From Sphaerolaimus hirsutus (lineage: Eukaryota > Nematoda > Chromadorea > Monhysterida > Sphaerolaimidae), in NCBI GenBank assembly GCA_964036195.1, contig OZ038450.1, positions 27,530,794 through 27,594,793 on the forward strand: 64,000 bases of DNA, in the 5' to 3' direction. The position numbers and the translations under genes were made by a program. The notes under the pieces are model-generated. The model was not told the origin of the DNA. It made no database searches and worked only from the letters and a program-made list of their open reading frames with translations. Positions 57,480-64,000 of the stretch are shown here, one piece after another; within the stretch, counting starts at the first letter, position 1; every line of letters begins with the position of its first letter.

Positions 57480-57904
57480 TGCAAATCTCGTAAGGCTTGC
57501 ATTTGTTGTTGCAGCGATCTGTGCAACAACATGCGGCTGCATTATCTCAGACCATGGTTTTAGTAAAATTCTTTTTACCAAAATTGTATTTTATTTTTAT
57601 TAAAATTGTATTTTTTTAAATTTTATTCATGTTTCATTTTATTTTATTTTATTTTCAGCAAATTGGCAGCTAGAATCATAAGCAACATGATAGAAAATAT
57701 TTAAAGAATTTTACAGACACTCAAGTTTTTGTAAAATTGTATTAAAATTGCACAAAAATTCAAATTTTTGTACAATTTTACTAAAATTTTACTAAAAAAT
57801 CCGAATTTTAGTAAAATTGTATTCTATTGTTGGGACCAGGACCGGGACAGGGACTGTGAGGTCGGGACTGGGACTGGGATTTGCTGAACCATGTAGCGGG
57901 ATCA
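57480..57904 (+). repeat. R repeat segment
   Basis: GCAAATCTCGTAAGGCTTGC, GCAACAACATGCGGCTGC and GGACAGGGACTGTGAGGTCG. Its centre is deleted compared with 14509. Confidence 0.65.
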
Positions 57905-58445
57905 TTGGTGCCATAAGTGCTTGTGCACTTGTGAATGTCACAAGCAGTATATTTGGTGTCACAAGCATAAATTTCACTGTCACATTGTGACATTCACATG
58001 CGTGTATTGTACAAACAAATGTGAAAGCTCAAAATTAACACGGAATTGCTTAAATTGGCTCCATTTTGCCAATTTTCACCTTCATAATCAATATTTCCAT
58101 CTAGGTATATACATATATATCTATTTTTAGCCTATTTTATTTGTATTTATAGTGATTTCGAAATTTTTGGCTGGCTGCCAACTTCACATAAGGTCTCCGA
58201 TAATAAGGTGTCACAAGATGAAATTTTTGCTAATGTGAATGTCACAAGCACAAATTGGGACTTTGGGCTGCCTATGGTGCGGGTGCTATTGTTGTCAGCG
58301 TGGCGACGGTGTCGGTGCGGTGCGGTTCCATTTTTTGGCCGGTGCCCAAAGGCCCAAGGTGCCAGGTGCCCTCTTTGAGGACTGGCAGAGGTGCCGGTCT
58401 GGTGCAGTGCCATATTTCCTGGTGCCTTTTCCATTACTTAGTGCT
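57905..58445 (+). mobile_element. Q element followed by B' (GGTGCC) remnant
   Basis: CATTGGTGCCATAAGTGC to GGGCTGCCTATGG near 58277, then GGTGCGGTGCGGTTCC words to TTCCATTACTTA. Confidence 0.65.
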
Positions 58446-58508
58446 TGAATGCATCATTAGGATCGAGGAAGTGTGCTTGTACTGAAGTCCATTTGAACAA
58501 CTACGGAC

Positions 58509-58973
58509 CAGAGTTGTTAAAAATACTGAACTTTTTTCAAAGTAAACGTAAACATAAAGTATTTATTTTTTACTCAACCCTGAGTACAGAAAACGTAAAG
58601 TATTTTTAAATTACTTTTATGCTGTGTAAAACGTGAGTAAACGTAAAACCCAGTGTTTTTACTCAGGGAAAACGTAAAAGCTAGTATTTTTTCACTTTTG
58701 TACTCAGAAAAACATAAAGGTGAGTAGAGCAAAGGTGGAAGTCATTGCTTTCCCTACCCGTCGCAATTTTGATCATTGCCGCTGCAATTTTCACAGCTAC
58801 TTCAATTTGTTTTGAATAGTTTTTTCTTGTTTTGCACCCGATTTTTTTTTGTAATTACGTTTCCTGTACTCGTGTACTTTCAAAAAGTATGCGAGTAAGT
58901 GAGTACCGGTATTTACCCAGTACGCGAGTATACATAAAAGTCAAGTAAATGTAAATACGTTTTAACAACTATG
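58509..58973 (+). mobile_element. Short GTAAACG/GAGTAC element (hAT-like)
   Basis: CAGAGTTGTTAAAAATACTG to TTTTAACAACTATG, perfect 8-bp duplication CTACGGAC (58501-58508, 58974-58981). Confidence 0.92.
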
Positions 58974-60264
58974 CTACGGACCCATGTTTCCGTGAGCGCA
59001 GAACAGCCAACTGCGAACTGACCGGATTGGTTGTTTCTATCAGAGACAGTGTGGCCCTTGTTCAAAGCGGGCACGCAACGGGAGCCCCTTCGAACCTTTT
59101 TGCATATCTCGTAAGGCTTGCATTTGTTGTTGCAGCGATCTGTGCAACAACATGCGGCTGCATTATCTCAGACCATGGTTATTGGTTTTAGTAAAATTCT
59201 TTTTACTAAAATTGTATTTTATTTTTATTAGAATTGTATTTTTACTTATTTATTCATGTTCCATTTTTTTAATTTTTTTTTATTCTGAAATGTCATTTAT
59301 AAAATAAAATGAAACCATTTTACAAAAAATTTACAAAAATTTTACAAACATTTTACAAAAATTTTACAAAAAATCAGAATCTTGGGTGGAAGGCCATAAA
59401 ATAATGTGCACACTAGAAGTATGCAGATGAATACAAAAAAAATTTTATGTAGACTTGCGACACGGTTTGCGACGAAGGTATCTGTTTGAATTTTGACCCC
59501 ATAGGGGCCGGATAGATATGTATGTAGCTAATTGCTCCTCCCAAGGGAAATATAGCTAAAAATTTGTTATTTTTGGGGGTAAGGGGGGGGGGGGGGCTTG
59601 CTGGGTACAATATATATATATAGGCTTTTTCAAGGTATAGAACAAAGAAAATAAGAAAAAATCACATACTGTATTTCCTTGAAATACCCCCCCCCCCCTT
59701 TGAAATACCCCCCTCAAAATGGGCACTATGTATCTGTGGTCCAGGAAATGCATAACAGATGTTCAAAACACTTACTGTGTTACGTTAGAACATCGTTTAT
59801 ACCATCTACATCCTTATATAAGGCGGTAAAAACTTATAAATGGTTGTTATTGTTGCATTTTTCACGTTTTTCTCTCAAAATTTCCACTCTGAAAAAATAA
59901 ACCCGCTGGGGGTAATTCAAGGAAATACGGTAAATAATAAATTGGTGGCGTAAGTGCTTGTGCGCTTGTGAATGTCACAAGCAGGATATTTGGTGTCACA
60001 AGCAGAAATTTCACTGTCACATTGTGACATTCACACGCGTGTATTGTACAAACAAGTGTGAAAGCTCAAAATTAACACAAAATTGCTTAAATTGGCTCCA
60101 TTTTGCCAATTTTCACCTTCATAATCAATATTTCCATCTAGGTATATACATATATATATCTATTTTTAGCCTATTTTATTTGTATTTATAGTGATTTAAA
60201 AATTTTTGGCTGGCTGCCAACTTCACATAAGGGCTCCGATAATAAGGTGTCACAAGGTGAAATT
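58974..60264 (+). repeat. R repeat unit, with K, then truncated Q
   Basis: CTACGGACCCATGTTTCC to AATCACATA, K at 59667-59932, then AAATAATAAATTGGTGGCG and Q to GGTGAAATTTTCGCTTGC, where the third copy of the duplicated block begins. Confidence 0.7.
59667..59932. mobile_element. K element at the R/Q boundary
   Basis: TACTGTATTTCCTTGAAATA to CAAGGAAATACGGTA. Uninterrupted R units read AATCACATAAATAATAAATT, so TA was the target. Confidence 0.92.
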
Positions 60265-61710
60265 TTCGCTTGCACAAGGCAATTGCTTTTGCTGGCTGGC
60301 AAATTATGGCAATTTTTGTATTATTTACCCATAAACATTTTTCAGTTTAAAGGGAATATTGAGGCAGCTAACCTTGCCCAGCCACAATACTCACAATGAG
60401 AAAAAGTGGAATTATAGTTTTGTAGTCCATTTTGATGTATTGCTCCCCAAGGGAATGACAGTGATGAGATTCCCCACTGCTTTTATACTCTGAGTTCACA
60501 GACCTGTCTTTTGTTCAGAAACACATGTTGCCCCAGTGAACAAAGAGACACATTCTGCATGTCTTTATTGCACCCTGGACAGATTTCCTTTGTGCTTTCA
60601 TTCAAATTTCAGTGTGAATGAGTCGTTAAATGGTTTACATTTTGAAAAGATGCATTATCTATCTTAGCCCCACTTTTATTATTTTTATTATTAGTCATTA
60701 TTTCATTCACACTTATGCATTTGGAATGTTTGAAGTTTGAGTCAGAGTTGTTAAAATACCGGTATTTTTAAAAAGAATAAGCGTAAGCGTAAATACACTT
60801 TCCAAATTTTGAGTGTGGATACTGTAAGCGTAAGGTATGTTTAAAATACCTAGGAAAGCGTTAAAAAAGCGTAAGCGTAAAAAAAAATCATGAAGTGGTC
60901 TTGCTGTTGAGCAGTCTAGTAGGGGGATTGTGGGTTGCCCAAATAAAATGCCCAAACCCAACTTTTTATCCCAGAGGTTGCTCAGCTATCGATCCTCCTG
61001 AGGCTCAGTACCTATTGATTCCTAGAAACCCCAGACACTCAGCAACCCCCCCCCCCCAGAGAATGCTTTACCTTCTAACTCAGACTAAGTTCTGTCGACG
61101 GTGAAAAAATCGTCGTCGTAATCCTAAATTGGCCCCAATATTCCTAATATAAAGCTACGCCTGACAGCACCAATTTCACCAGACATTTGTGTTTCAAGAA
61201 CTTTTACATGTGCCTCTATGTTCAATGCGTTATTATTGCACGCACGCAGTCATTTTTTTAGTACGCCTCCTCGTTCGCTTCTTGTTCACTTTCTTTTTTG
61301 TGGTTTTACGCTTTTTCAAAAGCGTAAAACTGGACCGTGTGAACGTTTTTTACGCTTTTAGTGCCCGGGTATTTCAACGGGAAAAGCGTAATAAAGCGTA
61401 AGCGTAAATATAAATACCCATTTACCCGGGTATTTCGGGTAAGCGTAAATACGCTTTCGCAACTCTGGTTTGAGTACCATTTCAGCTGTATTTACAAAGG
61501 CAGTTTGCACCAGCTGGGGGGGGGGGGGTTGGGTACTCCACACTTTTCAGTGCTCTAGAAATTTTGAAACTGCATATTTTGTGTGCTTAGATGGTCTGTC
61601 TTATAAGAAGTGATTGAACTGAGTGCTCAACATATTTAAATAGAAGAAATTTGACTTTACTTCACGTAAAGTCAAAAAAGTGCCCAACAATACCATAAAG
61701 CCGAGATTAC
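60265..61710 (+). repeat. Third, partial copy of the left edge of the duplicated block
   Basis: The stretch beginning GGCAATTGCTTTTGCTGG matches about 15.68-16.35 kb and 47.60-48.26 kb. It stops before the cyclase exons. It is split by the element at 60743-61467, for which the other two copies provide the empty site. Confidence 0.85.
60743..61467. mobile_element. GCGTAAGC-array element (hAT-like)
   Basis: CAGAGTTGTTAAAATACCGG to CTTTCGCAACTCTG, perfect 8-bp duplication GTTTGAGT (60735-60742, 61468-61475). Empty sites exist near 16113 and 48038 (GTTTGAGTACCATTTCAGC). Words are AAGCGTAAGCGTAAA where the sister family has AACGTAAACG. Confidence 0.95.
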
Positions 61711-61715
61711 AGGAC

Positions 61716-62185
61716 AGCGTGAATTTAATGTAAAATGATGACGTAAAATTATGACAAAAAAAATTGCATGAGTGTGGATGATGCTACCGGTCTACAGTTT
61801 TTTATGAATAATGTATGAATCAATACCTAAATCATGTCCAATACTGAGTGTTATCAGCCACAGCTAGAGCGAATTTAAAAATTCATATATTTTTTCATTT
61901 TACGTCAGGGAACTGATTTTGCATTTCACCTCAATGATTTCTTCCAACCATTGACGTAAGATATAAAATCAATTCTCTGACATAAAATGATGACGTGTAA
62001 TGAAAAAAAATTAGTTTTTCAATTCGCTCTAGCTGTGGCTGATAACAGTCAGTATTGGACATGATTAAAGTATTGATTCATATATTATTTGTAAAAAAAA
62101 CTGTAGACCTGTAGCATCATCCACACTCATGTAATTAATTTTACAACGTACATTTTACATTGTCATTTTACATCAAATTCACGCT
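61716..62185. mobile_element. W element: palindrome with AGCGTGAATTT ends
   Basis: AGCGTGAATTTAATGTAAAA is mirrored by a right end of CATCAAATTCACGCT. Arms include GCCACAGCTAGAGCGAATT. The centre is near 61945. No target duplication is clear. Confidence 0.75.
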
Positions 62186-62339
62186 AAGCTGAAATCTCTG
62201 CTTAAACAGATACTTGAGAAACAAAATACAGGAAGGACTTATGCAATTGAGGCATCTAATTCTAAGAGTTAACAAGTCCAAATATTGAAAATTTCAAGTC
62301 AGCCGAGAAACGTCATCTGATGTCACTCTGACGTAAACG

Positions 62340-62840
62340 TAAACGTCTGTAACAGACACTGTAAAGTGTAGGAGACCCTGTAAAAGTGTCATGTGTCATG
62401 TAAAAGACCCTGTGAAATGTCATGTGTTATGTAAAAGACCCTGTTAAGTTTCAAATGTCATGTAAAAGACTCTAAAGTGCCATGTGTATCCAAATCTTAT
62501 TTTATCGTATCCAAATATTATGTTTTTGTATCTAAATCTTATTTCAAAAAGTAACAGGGTATTTACAGTAGCAGTTACATGGTCTTTTACATAACACTTG
62601 ACATTTTACAGGGTTTTTTACATGACACATTACCTTTTACAGGGTCTTTTACTTGATATTTGACACTTTACATGGTATTTTACATGACACATGACATTTT
62701 ACAGGGTCTTTTACATGACACATGACATTTTACAGGGTCTTTAAGTTGACATTTGACACTTTACAGGGTACTTTACATGACACATGACATTTTACAGGGT
62801 CTTTTAAACTTCACAGGGTTTTTTACAGGGTCTGGGAGTG
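62340..62840. repeat. Inverted minisatellite of TTTTACAGGGTC words
   Basis: The left side has GTAAAAGACCCTGTGAAATG words, the right side CATGACATTTTACAGGGTC words, with TTTTGTATCTAAATC at the centre. It resembles the core module of the elements at 140 and 27374. Confidence 0.7.
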
Positions 62841-63090
62841 CCCCCTGGGGCTACTCCGGTACATCTCTACCAATTATAATGCCACTATTTATTCGTGTGG
62901 AAAGTATGCTCCAATGTAAATGATAGGACGTCACTGACTCTACCCGATTCGTGTGTGTTTTTACACACAATGTGGACATTTTTTATTAGTACAAAATGTC
63001 CTTTACATACACGATCCCTTACAATCTTGACAAACAGGGTTAGTAGATGGCAAAGTTGCTTCCCAAGAATGCAATTGCACATGTATAGGG
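62841..63090. other. Stretch with no recognised feature
   Basis: Opens GGGAGTGCCCCCTGGGGC; otherwise nothing is recognisable. Confidence 0.4.
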
Positions 63091-63300
63091 GGTTGACTTG
63101 AGTTTTTAGGGGCTGAGTTTACAATTCAGGGTTGAGTTGATGGGTGTTTATAAATTAGGTTGAGTTGACAGAAGTTTTAAAATAAGGGGCTGTTGACACA
63201 AGTTTACAAATTAGAGGCTGAGTTTTTGGGAGTTGAGTTGATGGGTGTTTGCCAAATTAGGGGCTGAGTTTATGGGAGTTGACAATAACATTACCATAAC
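63090..63300 (+). repeat. Minisatellite of GGGGCTGAGTTTAC words
   Basis: Degenerate tandem units such as AGGGGCTGAGTTTATGGG and GAGTTGATGGGTGTTT, about five copies. Confidence 0.65.
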
Positions 63301-63429
63301 CCTTAAGTGAGGCCCCCGGGGCTAAAAAATATAAATTGTGATATGATGCATTTGTGGGTTACTGATTACAATGATTTGAAATATGCACTCCATTCTGACA
63401 CTAAATTACCATAACCCTGAAAATGAACC

Positions 63430-63604
63430 ACTGGGGCCATAGGTGGCGCAAGGTCCCAATTTGCGCTTGTGACATTCACATTAGCCAAAATTTCACCTTG
63501 TGACACCTTTTCATCGGAGTCCTTATATTAAGTCGGCAGCCAGCCAAAAGTTTCGAAATCGCTATAAATATAAGTAAAATTGGCTAAAAATAGGTATATA
63601 ACCA
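63430..63604 (-). mobile_element. Q element fragment, reversed
   Basis: CCATAGGTGGCGCAAGGTCC and GCTTGTGACATTCACATTAG are the right end of Q on the other strand. Confidence 0.6.
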
Positions 63605-64000
63605 TGTAAACACCTTCCCGGACAAGTTCACCACCCATTTTTTTATTTCACTTCGAATGCAAAATCTCCGTCCATGGGGGTGTTATAAAGCTGAAACTTT
63701 GTAAATATAAAGTTGTAAGACCCCTCTACTCCCCAACAATGGGGGGAGGTGCGGCGACTCACTACAGGGTCGGTCGCCCTATATGCAACATTTTTTTTGG
63801 CGTTTTTGGTGTCCCAATCAAGTTCACCACCCACTTGATTGGCTACACTACAAGAGCCATATCTCCAGCTGTGATGGCGGTATAAAGCTGAACTTTGGGG
63901 GATGTCATGCCAACAACCCCCCTCACAATACACCAGTGGGGCGGCTGCCGACGACCCACTAAAGCATGGGTCACTGCATATAAAGTTGACCATTTTATAA
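63605..64000. mobile_element. P-family element, running off the window
   Basis: CACCTTCCCGGACAAGTTCA, then GGGTCGGTCGCCCTATATGC and GGTGTCCCAATCAAGTTCACC correspond in order to the left arm at 9857. The second arm is beyond the window. Confidence 0.6.

Noticed and set aside
1..64000. tRNA, rRNA or riboswitch genes
   Set aside because: No cloverleaf-type A/B box combinations or ribosomal motifs were noticed by eye; a covariance-model scan would be decisive.

Overview
This is animal (metazoan) nuclear DNA: AT-rich, intron-like and packed with transposable elements. Three things point to an animal. It holds spliced exons of a receptor-type guanylyl cyclase, with phases that agree across three introns. 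It holds a BEL/Pao pol fragment, a retrotransposon clade known from animals. It also holds dozens of non-autonomous DNA transposons. A marine invertebrate with a repeat-rich genome seems most likely, but I cannot name the species. A run of 200 N at 9041-9240 marks an assembly gap.

Genes. The only host gene I can support is the 3' end of a class III nucleotidyl cyclase on the + strand. Exons lie at 16646-16829, 18564-18688, 18777-18874, 19191-19267 and 19569-19634 (stop). A second, damaged copy lies at 48574-50585: a ~406-bp deletion removed the end of its second exon and all of the third. Both copies have Lys where active cyclases have the transition-state Asn. The duplicated block runs about 15.5-24.4 kb and 47.5-55.2 kb, and its left edge occurs a third time at 60.3-61.7 kb. 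No upstream cyclase exons were recognised.

Mobile DNA. Almost everything else is non-autonomous elements, often nested three or four deep. (1) Elements with 8-bp target duplications (hAT-like by target-site size and by ends such as CAGAGTTG, TAGTGATG, TAGGGTGTC, TAACGATGG). Each family's interior is built from its own short repeated word: GTAAACG, GCGTAAGC, GGCACCGGTGCC, GGCGCC, TTTTCCG, TTCGAATTTT, ACACGGAAACTC or AAATCTCAGA. (2) A large family flanked by TA (called K here) with ends CCGTATTTCCTCGAAATACC and C/G homopolymer runs. Empty paralogous sites in the same window prove several K insertions. (3) Other TA-flanked families with ends (A)ACTCGGCAGACAT, AACTGGTGGAA and TTAGGTTGTAAAC. (4) Long palindromes (9.9-11.0, 38.3-38.9, 61.7-62.2 kb). 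(5) A composite repeat (units R, Q and B') that recurs around 12.6-15.5, 42.9-47.5 and 57.5-60.3 kb.

Region by region: 0-8.4 kb nested elements, including a four-level nest at 4.6-7.1 kb; 9-12.5 kb gap and palindrome; 12.6-15.5 kb composite repeat; 15.5-24.4 kb cyclase copy 1; 24.4-27.1 kb truncated GGTGCC element fused to a TTTTCCG element that carries the BEL/Pao pol fragment; 27.4-31.6 kb nested GTAAACG elements; 31.7-33.5 kb TTGACATTTATGAC minisatellite split by a palindrome; 36-42.5 kb five word-array elements, two of them serially inserted at one 8-bp target; 42.5-47.5 kb composite repeat; 47.5-55.2 kb cyclase copy 2; 55.2-64 kb further elements, composite repeat and palindromes. No CRISPR array, rRNA, tRNA or bacterial operon was seen.
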